Source: Candidatus Yanofskyibacteriota bacterium (GTDB lineage Bacteria > Patescibacteria > Paceibacteria > 2-02-FULL-40-12 > IGHO2-12-FULL-4). Taken from it: DNA of 64,000 bases. Each line of letters opens with the position of its first letter. The stretch's first letter is position 1. The notes under the pieces are model-generated. The model was not told the DNA's origin and searched no databases. It saw only the letters and a list, made by a program, of their open reading frames with translations. Made by a program: the position numbers and the translations under genes. Shown one piece after another: positions 35,170-43,345 of this stretch. The stretch is taken from NCBI GenBank assembly GCA_016185525.1, contig JACPNK010000005.1, positions 96,449 to 160,448 of the forward strand. The letters are read 5' to 3'.

Positions 35170-36015
35170 ATGTTTTTGCTTACTACAATTTTTCTGCTGG
35201 GCTTAACTGTTGGCAGTTTTTTGAATGTTCTTATTTACCGTTTACCGAGGACTGTCCTCAGTAAGCGACTGAGGACAGTCCTCGGGAGCATTGTTTATGG
35301 CCGATCCAAATGTCCAAAATGCAAGCATGTTTTGGCTTGGTACGATCTTGTTCCTCTTTTCAGCTTCATTTTTTTGAAAGGCCGGTGCCGTTATTGCAAA
35401 AAACCCTTTTCTGGACGGTACTTTTTTGTGGAAATTTTGACAGGTTTATTGTTTTTAACTTTCTTTGCTTTGCAACGGCCCGGTAGCCTCTACGGATATC
35501 TGGATCTTTCTTTTTGGCTCTTTGTTTTCTCAACACTATTGGTTTTGGCTTTCATTGACTTGGACTATTTTATTATTATTGATAAAATATTGATAGTTTT
35601 AGTTCTTATTACATTTTTGTATCAAGTTTTTAGGAAATACGTCGTCCTGGCAGAACCGGCGACCATCGGAGGAATTTTTAACATATATCCCAACCTGCTG
35701 ACTGCTTTTTTGTCTGGCCTGATTTTTCTTTTAATTTTTTGGGCCACTAAGGGTAGGGGCATAGGACTGGGAGACGTAAAGTTTATTTTTGTTTTGGGGT
35801 TTTTGCTGGGTTTTCCCGGTATTCTGATTGTTGTTTATCTTTCTTTACTTGCCGGCATGATTTGGGGACTGGCGCTAATTTTATTTTTCGGCGCCTCAAT
35901 GAAGTCAAAGATCGCTTTTGGCTTTATCCTGGCTAATGCTGCCATTGTTTTTATGCTTTTTAACCAGTTTTTAACAGCAAAGTTCGCGCCTTATATTTTT
36001 AGACTGTATCTCTAG
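35170..36015 (+). CDS. pilD: prepilin peptidase PilD
   Basis: Membrane aspartic protease that cleaves prepilins. Start chosen at 35170 (MFLLTT) because the in-frame ATG at 35137 lies inside a repeat. Hydrophobic N-terminus with GSFLNVLIYRLPR, cytoplasmic loop with CxxC pairs (CPKC...CRYC), the first catalytic Asp in FIDLDYFIIID and the second in GLGDVKF. Several transmembrane helices follow. A 41-base hairpin at 35245-35285 adds TVLSKRLRTVLG between the RLPR and the SxCPxC segments, which normally lie closer together. Confidence 0.93.
   Translation: MFLLTTIFLLGLTVGSFLNVLIYRLPRTVLSKRLRTVLGSIVYGRSKCPKCKHVLAWYDLVPLFSFIFLKGRCRYCKKPFSGRYFFVEILTGLLFLTFFALQRPGSLYGYLDLSFWLFVFSTLLVLAFIDLDYFIIIDKILIVLVLITFLYQVFRKYVVLAEPATIGGIFNIYPNLLTAFLSGLIFLLIFWATKGRGIGLGDVKFIFVLGFLLGFPGILIVVYLSLLAGMIWGLALILFFGASMKSKIAFGFILANAAIVFMLFNQFLTAKFAPYIFRLYL
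35245..35285. repeat. in-frame palindrome inside pilD, GAGGACTGTCC family
   Basis: Perfect 17-bp stem (CCGAGGACTGTCCTCAG and complement) with a 7-base loop. Encodes about residues 26-39, an extra loop for the family. Shares its core with 34265 and 45827. Confidence 0.9.
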
Positions 36016-36058
36016 CTTTTATCAAAAAATAATGAAAAAGATTTTAATTAGAACCGAA

Positions 36059-36115
36059 GCAAATGCCTCTTTTGCAGTTGGCGGCGACAGTCCGACGCAA
36101 AAAAGAGGCATTTGC
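36059..36115. repeat. covarying hairpin element, copy B
   Basis: Perfect 15-bp outer stem (GCAAATGCCTCTTTT and complement) and inner stem GTTGG/CCGAC around CGGCGACAGT. Spacing is identical to copy A at 35079 (9-base CCTCTTTT arm block, 27-base core). The predicted ATG of the following gene lies inside it. Confidence 0.8.
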
Positions 36116-36590
36116 GAAGGTTTGCACTAGTTTGAAAAAAAAAGAAGATAAGAAAAAAGTTAAATATTACGTAATTCTAATCGGCATCGGCTTGGGATTT
36201 TTGCTTTTTCTGGATTTGTTTACTTTGGGCTCCAACATTTTTAATTTGAAAAAGATCCAGACGACGGAATTTAAAAGAACCGCAGAGGTCAGAATTTCTG
36301 GTCAGACGGGTGAAACCAGAACGTTTTCGGGTGAAGTAGTTGAGAATATGACGGTGTTGGATGCTCTTCTTGCCGCCGCCCAAAGCGCCAACTTTAACGT
36401 TGATTACCTTATTGCGAATGGAGAGCTGGATATCCGTTTAATTAACGGTTTGCCGGAGTCACCGGTTATGTTTTGGAATGTTTACTTAAATGGCGCGCCT
36501 ATTAGCATTAAAAATTTGAATTCACTTGAAATTGAGAATGGCGACCTTGTTGAATTTAAGCTTAAGCCTGTTGTAAATGAAAATAAATAA
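36063..36590 (+). CDS. DUF4430-like single-pass protein in the pilus cluster
   Basis: Basic N-terminus, one membrane helix (about residues 35-55), then a ubiquitin-like DUF4430/transcobalamin-C-type domain with FSGEVVENMTVLDALLAAAQSANFNVDY and WNVYLNGAPIS. The ATG at 36063 falls within a repeat, so about 23 residues may be repeat-derived; a TTG at 36132 is a plausible alternative start. It overlaps the next gene by 14 bases. The function of DUF4430 in anchored proteins is unclear; some bind small molecules. Confidence 0.7.
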   Translation: MPLLQLAATVRRKKEAFAKVCTSLKKKEDKKKVKYYVILIGIGLGFLLFLDLFTLGSNIFNLKKIQTTEFKRTAEVRISGQTGETRTFSGEVVENMTVLDALLAAAQSANFNVDYLIANGELDIRLINGLPESPVMFWNVYLNGAPISIKNLNSLEIENGDLVEFKLKPVVNENK

Positions 36591-37119
36591 AAAAAATGCG
36601 GGCTTTACCCTGATAGAGATGATTGTTATAGCTCTATTAGTGGGTATCTTTTCAACTTTTTTGCTCATTAATCTTAGAGGTTTTTCCACTAATACCGTGA
36701 TCTTGGAACGCGCGGCATTGGGGATGATTTCTAATTTAAGAAAGGCTCAAAGCCTATCTATTGCCGGGGTTTCTTTTCAGGGCGCTTCTGTTTGCGGTTA
36801 TGGTGTTCATTATGTTGATAATGAAACCTACCTAATCTATGCCGGAGGTGAAAGTGTGTGCATTTCATCAAATAAAAACTATCAAATTGGCAACGACCTT
36901 TCTTACCAGCTGGTAAAAATTTCTGAAAAAAACGTGGAATTTAAAAACTCTTTTAATGACGTTTTTTTTCTATTGCCGGACCCCAAAACATACATTAACA
37001 ACAGCTTTTCTTTATCAGACCCACCCTTGACTATAAGCATTGGTTTTAAAGGTCTTACTTGTCCGGCTTACTGTAAAACAATTTCTATATTTCCTTCTGG
37101 AAAAGTTGACTTAAATTGA
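36577..37119 (+). CDS. minor pilin-like protein (GspH/FimT style)
   Basis: 180 residues; class III signal with cleavage G|FTLIEMIVIALLVGIFSTFLLINL. The beta-rich C-terminal part has a CPAYCKT cysteine pair. Overlaps the DUF4430-like gene and is 4 bases before the next pilin-like gene. Minor pilins of this type prime pilus assembly. Confidence 0.85.
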   Translation: MKINKKNAGFTLIEMIVIALLVGIFSTFLLINLRGFSTNTVILERAALGMISNLRKAQSLSIAGVSFQGASVCGYGVHYVDNETYLIYAGGESVCISSNKNYQIGNDLSYQLVKISEKNVEFKNSFNDVFFLLPDPKTYINNSFSLSDPPLTISIGFKGLTCPAYCKTISIFPSGKVDLN

Positions 37120-37123
37120 TTTG

Positions 37124-37609
37124 ATGAAACCAAAAAAAAACAACGAAGGGTTTACTTTAATTGAGTTGATTACGACTCTTTTGGTTTTAGTCGCAGTTAT
37201 TCAGATATTCGTTCTGATAACCGGCGATATTACCAGTTCGTTTCTGGTCAGAGACAACCTTATTGCCGCTAACCTTGTGCAGGAGGGTATAGAGGTTGCC
37301 CGCAACATAAGAGACCGCGACTGGTTTTTGGGAAACAGTTTTGGCGCATCCTTGCCAGCTGGTACTTGGAGAGTCCAGTGGAACTCAAACTCTCTTCTTT
37401 CCCTTGGTTTAAATCCTCCGCTAAAAAAAGATTCAAATTCAGGGGTTTTCAGTTATGACGTTGGAACCGACACTGTTTTTAAAAGAACGCTTTCAATAAC
37501 CGCGATTTCATCTCAGGAAATTAGAGTTACCTCCACTGTCATTTGGAATTTCAAGGGTTCAGCCAAAAACATTACTGCTGAAGCTCATCTTTTTGACTGG
37601 TTTAGATAA
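37124..37609 (+). CDS. minor pilin-like protein (PilV style)
   Basis: 161 residues; MKPKKNNEG|FTLIELITTLLVLVAVIQIFVLI prepilin signal, then VQEGIEVARNIRDRDW, typical of PilV/GspI-like minor pilins. ATG at 37124 is preferred to the adjacent TTG. Confidence 0.82.
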   Translation: MKPKKNNEGFTLIELITTLLVLVAVIQIFVLITGDITSSFLVRDNLIAANLVQEGIEVARNIRDRDWFLGNSFGASLPAGTWRVQWNSNSLLSLGLNPPLKKDSNSGVFSYDVGTDTVFKRTLSITAISSQEIRVTSTVIWNFKGSAKNITAEAHLFDWFR

Positions 37610-37631
37610 ACCGACGAAGTCTGCAAACAAA

Positions 37632-38168
37632 ATGGAGACAAAAAAACAAAAAATAAAAAACTCTGAAGCCGGATTTTCTTTGATTGAGTTTCTGGTGGCA
37701 ATCACTTTGGGGTCTGTTGCCGTTATGGTAATCAGCGGTATTTTTGTCCAAACTTTGCGTTTGCAAAGAAAGGCATTTTTTATCCAAAGGGTTCAGGAGA
37801 ATATAAGTCTTGCTTTGGAAACCTTAGCTAAAGAGATTAGGGTCAGCACGATTTCAACTTTTAATACGAACTGTCCGGCTTCTCCTGCCCAGCTTTTAGC
37901 CGTAGCCCATCCAATTAACGGCAATCTGGAGTATTTTTTGTCCGGCGGGGCGATTCATCGCAGGGCAGTTGATTCCGGCATTGACACCACTTTGAGTTCA
38001 AGCGGAATTTCGGTAACCCGTTTGGGTTTTTGCGTCAGCGGCAACTCTTTGGACGACAATTTTCAGCCCAGGGTGACAATTTTGCTTTCTGTGCAAAATA
38101 CTAATGGCAGTGAAGTCATTCAGGTAGACATACAAACCACGGTTTCTCAAAGATTGTTGAGTAATTAA
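37632..38168 (+). CDS. minor pilin-like protein (PilW style)
   Basis: 178 residues; G|FSLIEFLVAITLGSVAVMVISGIF after a short basic leader. Start at ATG 37632 gives a normal-length leader, whereas a TTG at 37593 would overlap the previous gene. The helical region is followed by a beta domain with two widely spaced cysteines. Confidence 0.8.
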   Translation: METKKQKIKNSEAGFSLIEFLVAITLGSVAVMVISGIFVQTLRLQRKAFFIQRVQENISLALETLAKEIRVSTISTFNTNCPASPAQLLAVAHPINGNLEYFLSGGAIHRRAVDSGIDTTLSSSGISVTRLGFCVSGNSLDDNFQPRVTILLSVQNTNGSEVIQVDIQTTVSQRLLSN

Positions 38169-38178
38169 GATACAAACC

Positions 38179-38523
38179 ATGACTAAAAAAATAAAATTAC
38201 AAGACGGCCAGATACTAATTTTCGCCGCAATTATATTGGGGGTTATGGTGCTGACCTCTATATCTTTGCAGGCAATTCTTTTGTCCAAGCTAAGGCTGTC
38301 TGCAGAAGTAAAAAATTCAGTTGGTGCGGCTTTTGCCGCAGAAAGCGGTTTGGAGTGGTGTTTATACAATAACCAAATTTCTCCTTCGCCCACGCCTTGG
38401 CCGGCGCCAATTATGGCAAATGGGTCAACCTATCAGGTTTTTCCTCCCGATTGCACCGGCGAAGTCTTAAAATCAATCGGCACTTATAAAGGTGTTGTCA
38501 GGTCTTTTGAGGCAAGTTTCTAA
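38179..38523 (+). CDS. minor pilin-like protein (PilX/GspK style)
   Basis: 114 residues with a basic start, hydrophobic helix ILIFAAIILGVMVLTSISLQAIL and AAFAAESGLEWCLYN, the AxxAAExG segment characteristic of PilX-like proteins. It lacks a clear G|F site and its glutamate, like other PilX/GspK-type tip proteins of reduced systems. Last gene of the pilin run. Confidence 0.75.
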   Translation: MTKKIKLQDGQILIFAAIILGVMVLTSISLQAILLSKLRLSAEVKNSVGAAFAAESGLEWCLYNNQISPSPTPWPAPIMANGSTYQVFPPDCTGEVLKSIGTYKGVVRSFEASF

Positions 38524-38575
38524 CCATAATTTTTGTGTTTTGGCCGGCTAACCTGCATATCTAAGAGTTTTAGAC

Positions 38576-38604
38576 TTGGCCAAACGCCAAAGTTTTGGTA
38601 TTTT
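38576..38604 (+). promoter_or_regulatory. promoter for ligA, near-leaderless
   Basis: TTGGCC, a 17-base spacer, then TATTTT, with the -10 box ending 11 bases before the ligA ATG at 38616. Confidence 0.5.
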
Positions 38605-38615
38605 GCTTAGTAATC

Positions 38616-40622
38616 ATGCTTTTAAATGAAGCCAAAAATAGAATAGAAAAGCTAAAAATTCTTATTAACAAATACCGTCACAGCCGGTTAGTTTTTGATA
38701 AGCCGGTAGTGGAAGAGTCGGTTGAGGACTCTCTCAAGAAAGAACTTTTTGACTTGGAGCAGGCTTTTCCGGGGCTGATAACGCCGGATTCTCCGACGCA
38801 GAGGGTCGGCGGAGCGCCCCTCAAAGAATTTAAAAAATTTGTCCATCCCGAAAGGATGCTCTCTTTTAACGACGCGTTTGGAGAAAAAGATATGCTGGAT
38901 TGGGAGGAGAGACTAAAAAGAATTGACCCGCGCGCGACTGAAGGCGGCTTTTATTGCGAGCTTAAAATAGACGGACTAGCCATAGGGCTTTTGTACAAAG
39001 ATTCTGTTTTCCAAACAGGCGCTACGCGCGGGGACGGTTTGGTGGGCGAAGATGTGACCCAAAACTTAAGAACAATTGAAGCGGTTCCTCTTAACCTTAC
39101 AATGGGCATCATTGCAAATGCAATGATGCCCATTGTAGTTCGGGGAGAAGTTTTTATTACTAAGAAAGAATTTGAGAGAATCAACAGAGAACAAAAGTCC
39201 AAAAGCATTTCTGCTTATGCCAATCCGCGCAATTTGGCTGCCGGTTCAGTCAGGCAGTTGGATCCCAAGATAACCGTGAGTCGAAGGCTTGATTCTTTTG
39301 CTTACGCTTTGGTTACCGACCTGGGCCAGCAAACGCACGAAGATGAACATAAAATCCTTCACCGACTTGGTTTTAAAACCAATCCCCACAATAAGTTTTG
39401 CCGTAATCTGGCGGAGGTTCAGGAGTTTAGAGACTACTGGGAAAAACACAGAGAAAGGTTGGACTACGAAATTGACGGAATTGTTGTTCAGGTGAACAGC
39501 AATCAGATGTTCAAAAAGTTGGGTGTCGTCGGCAAAGCGTCCAGAGCCGCCATTGCTTACAAATTTTCTCCAAAAGAATCCACGACTAAGGTTAAAGATA
39601 TAACCGTCAGTATTGGCCGGACCGGAACAGTTACTCCGATTGCAATTTTGGAACCGGTTGAGATCGGCGGTACGACTGTTTCTCGCGCAACACTGCACAA
39701 CGAAGACGAGATTAGGCGTCTGGATGTTAGAGTGGGGGATACGGTTGTTGTCGGCCGGGCCGGCGACGTTATTCCCGATATTAAAAAAGTTCTTAAAGAG
39801 TTGCGCGTCGGTCGTGAGAAGATTTTTCACTTTCCGGAAAAGTGTCCGGTATGCGGCCAGCCAATCAAGAGAATTGAGGGCGAAGCGGCTTTTAAGTGTG
39901 TGAATAAAAATTGCTCGGCTATCAAGCGTGAGGGAATTTACCACTTTGTGTCCAAGGGAGCGATGAACATAGACGGCGTCGGCCCGAGGATTGTTGACCA
40001 GTTGATGGATGTCGGGTTAATCAGGGATTCAGCCGACCTCTATACTCTTAAGAAGTCAGATCTTCTTAATCTTGAACGTTTTGCCGACAAATCAGCTGAA
40101 AACACGATTAACTCCATCAATTCACGCAAAGAGGCGGCTCTTGACCGATTTGTTTTTGCTTTGGGTATCCCTCATGTTGGATCGGAAACGGCTCTTGATT
40201 TGGCTCGCAACTTTGGCTCGCTAGAGAATATTAGCAAGGTTAGTCTGGAGGATCTTTTGAAAATAAAGGATGTCGGGCCTGTTGTGGCTAAAAGTATTTA
40301 CGACTGGTTTCGTTCTGACCATAATCAAAAACTTTTGAAAAAATTCACTTCGGCGGGTTTACGTGTTCTTAAGCAGGAGTTGGTTCAAAAGTCCTCAAAG
40401 TTGAAAGATAAAACTTTTGTTTTTACCGGCACCTTGGAAGAGTTGACCAGAGAAAAAGCCGAGGAGTTGGTCAGGGAACATGGCGGCAATGTTTCATCTG
40501 CGGTATCCAAAGAAACCGCCTATGTCGTGGCAGGAGAAGAATCCGGTTCCAAATTCAGTAAAGCCAAGAGGCTGGGCGTGAAAATTATTGACGAAAGAAA
40601 CTTTCTTGACATGATAAAGTAG
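38616..40622 (+). CDS. ligA: NAD-dependent DNA ligase
   Basis: 668 residues. Order: Ia domain with YHSR-like NKYRHSRLVFDKP, adenylation domain with CELKIDGLA (catalytic Lys near 117) and RGEVFI, OB domain (VSIGRTGTVTPIA), zinc finger (CPVCGQP...CVNKNCSA), helix-hairpin-helix repeats and C-terminal BRCT (FVFTGTLEELTREKAEELV). A 38-base palindrome at 39099-39136 encodes an extra TMGIIANAMMPI just before VRGEVF. Start at 38616 because the promoter lies immediately upstream. Confidence 0.97.
   Translation: MLLNEAKNRIEKLKILINKYRHSRLVFDKPVVEESVEDSLKKELFDLEQAFPGLITPDSPTQRVGGAPLKEFKKFVHPERMLSFNDAFGEKDMLDWEERLKRIDPRATEGGFYCELKIDGLAIGLLYKDSVFQTGATRGDGLVGEDVTQNLRTIEAVPLNLTMGIIANAMMPIVVRGEVFITKKEFERINREQKSKSISAYANPRNLAAGSVRQLDPKITVSRRLDSFAYALVTDLGQQTHEDEHKILHRLGFKTNPHNKFCRNLAEVQEFRDYWEKHRERLDYEIDGIVVQVNSNQMFKKLGVVGKASRAAIAYKFSPKESTTKVKDITVSIGRTGTVTPIAILEPVEIGGTTVSRATLHNEDEIRRLDVRVGDTVVVGRAGDVIPDIKKVLKELRVGREKIFHFPEKCPVCGQPIKRIEGEAAFKCVNKNCSAIKREGIYHFVSKGAMNIDGVGPRIVDQLMDVGLIRDSADLYTLKKSDLLNLERFADKSAENTINSINSRKEAALDRFVFALGIPHVGSETALDLARNFGSLENISKVSLEDLLKIKDVGPVVAKSIYDWFRSDHNQKLLKKFTSAGLRVLKQELVQKSSKLKDKTFVFTGTLEELTREKAEELVREHGGNVSSAVSKETAYVVAGEESGSKFSKAKRLGVKIIDERNFLDMIK
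39099..39136. repeat. in-frame 38-bp palindrome inside ligA
   Basis: Perfect 18-bp stem (ACAATGGGCATCATTGCA and complement) with a 2-base spacer. Corresponds to residues about 162-174, where other LigA proteins have a shorter, unrelated connection. Confidence 0.9.
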
Positions 40623-40685
40623 AGTGCTATGCTCTATCAGGCTTACTTAAATGAGCCTTTGTACTTTTTAAAACAGGAGAAAAAA

Positions 40686-41282
40686 GTGAGAAAATCGGGG
40701 ATAGTTTTTTTGGTGATCTTAGCGGTTGCTGCAACTTTAACGAATTCTGTCTTTGCGCAGAACGACGATGAAAGGCGCGGACTGTTTTCCGTTCAACTGG
40801 GCGGAACTTCAAATATTGGGTCATCTGAAGCCAATAAGTTCAACATCGGCGGAAGTTTTGCTTACAGGTTGTTTGAATCGCGCAACTTTTATATTGAGCC
40901 GGGTCTGTCGCTGAATTGGCCGAGCAAAGAGTACCTTTTTGTTGAGGAGTATCCTTATCCTGTGGGGAGGATAAGCTCAAAGACTGTTATTGTGGATTTC
41001 AACGCTTCACAATCTTTTGTTGGAAAAAGGCAGAAGCGTTGCGTTCCTTATCTCACCGGGGGCGTCGGTTTTATAAGAAACTGGTCAACTTTGACAGACG
41101 GATATTATGTTTATGACTGGGGTTCGGAGACCAGTTTTACCAAAAACTTAGGCGGTGGATTCAGAATTTTTTTAGGGGAAGATCAGAACATTTTTGTTGG
41201 CGGAGAGTATAAAAATTACTGGGCCGGCGATATCGGTGGCTTTCGTGTTTTTTCCGGTAAGATCGGGTTTAGGTTTGAGTAA
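40686..41282 (+). CDS. secreted beta-barrel-like protein
   Basis: 198 residues beginning at GTG with AGGAG 6-10 bases upstream. Signal peptide RKSGIVFLVILAVAATLTNSVFAQ with an Ala-x-Ala cleavage site. The rest alternates polar and aromatic residues in short strands separated by Gly/Asn turns (GGSFAYRLFESRNFYIEPGLSLNW, GGGFRIFLGEDQNIFVGGEY) and ends KIGFRFE, resembling outer-membrane beta-barrels of the OmpA/OprD-like small type. Unexpected in a lineage thought to lack an outer membrane. No enzymatic motif. Confidence 0.7.
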   Translation: MRKSGIVFLVILAVAATLTNSVFAQNDDERRGLFSVQLGGTSNIGSSEANKFNIGGSFAYRLFESRNFYIEPGLSLNWPSKEYLFVEEYPYPVGRISSKTVIVDFNASQSFVGKRQKRCVPYLTGGVGFIRNWSTLTDGYYVYDWGSETSFTKNLGGGFRIFLGEDQNIFVGGEYKNYWAGDIGGFRVFSGKIGFRFE

Positions 41283-41285
41283 TAA

Positions 41286-41315
41286 AAATCCCACACATAA
41301 TTTTGTGTGGGATTT
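41286..41315. terminator. bidirectional terminator
   Basis: 12-bp stem AAATCCCACACA/TGTGTGGGATTT with T runs on both strands, between two convergent genes. Confidence 0.85.
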
Positions 41316-41322
41316 AACTTTT

Positions 41323-42315
41323 TTATTTCTTTGAAGAAAAATAATTTTCTAAAACTTTTAGTCTGGGTTTGGTCAACTGTAGTTTTCTGGCTATATCACT
41401 TCTGTTTGGAAAAGTTGTAACCAACTTTTCCAGCAAGGAAACTTCTTTTTCTAAGACCAACCACTCATTTTTACTTTTTCCGCCGTTCATGAATTTTTCA
41501 CGCTGATCGTCGTAAACTTCAGCCAGCAGTAAGGCCGATTCAAGCCATGTTTTTTTAAGCCACGGTTTGTCATAGCTGTTTTCGTATGATTTTTCAATCC
41601 ATTTTAGGGCGGTACTTTTGTTAAAAACATCGTCATCAGCAAAATAATAAAGCTCACTGTAAGTGTAAGACTTCCATCTGACAAAAAGCCTTTTTAGGCT
41701 CAACGGATCTGTTTTGCTGGCAAGTCCGTAGCGGGTAGCTCCCAGAAAAAAATAAGCGGAGTGAAAATCGGGATTTTCCTTTAAAATTTTTTTCAATATT
41801 TTTATGCCGTCGGCCGTGTCTTTGTCTGCCTGCGACAGTCCGGATAAGTTGCCTTCAAACCTATAAATGAATTTGGCTTGGCTGAAAAGCAAAATTGCTT
41901 GTGCCAACAAGTGTTTGTGGTTATCTTGACTGCTTGCCAGTTTAAAACCTTGACCGACAATCTCGTGATATTTTTTGGCTCTGCCTGCCAATTCCATGTT
42001 GTCAGAAATATTTTTTTGCTTATCTAACCCCACGCCAAGTTCGTGGCCCAGTAAAACCCACTCTATTGATGCCCAAAGATCGTAAAAATAAGGGTCATCC
42101 GGATATTTACGCAACAGTTCCCAGGCGTCCTTTAAGTCTTGAGCATTGCTTTCTTTTGATTCAAAATTGTTGTAAAAGCTGTCTACGACCCTATTAAGCT
42201 GTTCGTACCTTTGTTCTTCTTGATTTTGTTCCTGCGGAGTTGGCCAGGCTATTGCTGTGGCCGGAGGACTTAACATGACAAAAGCAAGGAAAGCAAGTAT
42301 TTTTTTAAGTACCAT
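41323..42315 (-). CDS. exported alpha-helical (TPR-like) protein
   Basis: 330 residues. Signal peptide LKKILAFLAFVMLSPPATAIA, then helical repeats with TPR-like spacing (AWELLRKYPDDPYFYDLWASIEW; KILKENPDFHSAYFFLGATRYGLA). I do not recognise a named family. Convergent with the beta-barrel-like gene, so possibly surface-associated, but no direct link is shown. Confidence 0.72.
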   Translation of the reverse strand: MVLKKILAFLAFVMLSPPATAIAWPTPQEQNQEEQRYEQLNRVVDSFYNNFESKESNAQDLKDAWELLRKYPDDPYFYDLWASIEWVLLGHELGVGLDKQKNISDNMELAGRAKKYHEIVGQGFKLASSQDNHKHLLAQAILLFSQAKFIYRFEGNLSGLSQADKDTADGIKILKKILKENPDFHSAYFFLGATRYGLASKTDPLSLKRLFVRWKSYTYSELYYFADDDVFNKSTALKWIEKSYENSYDKPWLKKTWLESALLLAEVYDDQREKFMNGGKSKNEWLVLEKEVSLLEKLVTTFPNRSDIARKLQLTKPRLKVLENYFSSKK

Positions 42316-42389
42316 CTTTGCCTCTGACTGACTTTATTTTCAAGGTAGCTTGCCTATTTTACAATCAAAAACAAGTTTTTGCAAGGGTC

Positions 42390-42422
42390 CACCCCTTGTC
42401 AGGGTCATCCTGACAAGGGGTG
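42390..42422. repeat. intergenic palindrome, 14-bp stem
   Basis: CACCCCTTGTCAGG and its complement around a 5-base loop (GTCAT), with no T-tract, so not a standard terminator. Lies upstream of two divergent genes. Confidence 0.8.
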
Positions 42423-42439
42423 ACAAATTATGCATTGGC

Positions 42440-42468
42440 TTGCTGTTGATTGGGCGGTATATTATAAT
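42440..42468 (+). promoter_or_regulatory. promoter for glutaredoxin, leaderless
   Basis: TTGCTG, a 17-base spacer, then a perfect TATAAT; the -10 box ends 8 bases before the ATG at 42477. Confidence 0.75.
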
Positions 42469-42476
42469 TAAAAATT

Positions 42477-42716
42477 ATGGATAATAACGTAGAGATTTAC
42501 ACAACTCCCTCTTGTCCTTACTGCCATCTGGCCAAGGAGTATTTTAAGAGCAAAGGTATTGATTATAAAGAATACAATGTTGCTCAAGATGTTAAGAAGA
42601 GAGAAGAAATGCTTAAGTTGGTCGGTCAGATAGCTGTGCCGGTGATAGTTATAAACGGCCAAGCGATTCTCGGTTTCAACAAGGCTAAGATAAATGAGTT
42701 GTTAGGAATAAATTGA
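42477..42716 (+). CDS. glutaredoxin-like thiol-disulphide protein
   Basis: 79 residues, thioredoxin fold with active site TTPSCPYCHLAK (CPYC at about residues 12-15) and the cis-proline VPVIVINGQ. Similar to NrdH/glutaredoxin-like proteins that take electrons from thioredoxin reductase; trxB lies 2.5 kb downstream. Followed directly by superoxide dismutase, suggesting an oxidative-defence operon. Confidence 0.9.
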   Translation: MDNNVEIYTTPSCPYCHLAKEYFKSKGIDYKEYNVAQDVKKREEMLKLVGQIAVPVIVINGQAILGFNKAKINELLGIN

Positions 42717-42742
42717 GTTCAAACTCACAAAGTATCCTATGT

Positions 42743-43345
42743 ATGTACGAAATTAAACCTCTAAACAAAAAAGAAGTTCCGGGTATATCAGAAAAGACTT
42801 TATCAATCCATCACGACAAACTTTATACCGGCTATGTAAATAAGAGCAATGAGATTCTTCAAAAACTCAAAGACTTGCGAGCTAGCGGCAAGGCAGAAGG
42901 CAATACTACTTACAGCGAGTTGCGGGCATTAAAAGACGCTGAGACTTTTGCCATTAATGGCATTTATCTTCACGAGAATTACTTTGACTTGCTGGGAGGA
43001 GGCGGGGATTGGAGAAAGGCGCCGGAGCTGTCGGCGGCGATGGCAGAAAAATGGGGCTCGGTTGAAACCATCGTCGGTTGGTTTTCAACTTGCGCCACGG
43101 CGGCCCGAGGCTGGTCTGTTCTTTGTTGGGACCCTTATATTGGAGACCTAAGGCACTACAACGGCGATGCTCACAATCAGGGAGTCTGGGGCTGTATCCC
43201 AATTATCGCTCTGGATGTTTACGAACACGCTTACTTTATAGATTATGGTTCAGACAGGAAAGCCTACATTGAAGCCTTCTGGAAAAGCCTTGACTGGATG
43301 AAAGCGGAAGCTATCTATTTGAAAGCAAGGGAAGTAAAACTATGA
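42743..43345 (+). CDS. sodB: iron/manganese superoxide dismutase
   Basis: Fe/Mn-SOD family. Metal ligands visible: first His in SIHHDKLYTGYVN, second His in LHENYFDLLGGGGDW, then Asp and His in ALDVYEHAYFIDYG, where the usual WEH is replaced by YEH. The QGVWGCIP segment carries the second-sphere Gln. Start at MYEIKP (42743) gives a normal N-terminus; an in-frame TTG at 42713, overlapping the previous stop, is possible. Fe versus Mn preference cannot be settled here. Confidence 0.92.
   Translation: MYEIKPLNKKEVPGISEKTLSIHHDKLYTGYVNKSNEILQKLKDLRASGKAEGNTTYSELRALKDAETFAINGIYLHENYFDLLGGGGDWRKAPELSAAMAEKWGSVETIVGWFSTCATAARGWSVLCWDPYIGDLRHYNGDAHNQGVWGCIPIIALDVYEHAYFIDYGSDRKAYIEAFWKSLDWMKAEAIYLKAREVKL

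Noticed and set aside
39246..39944. 232-codon minus-strand frame
   Set aside because: Antisense to conserved ligA sequence and without a start signal.
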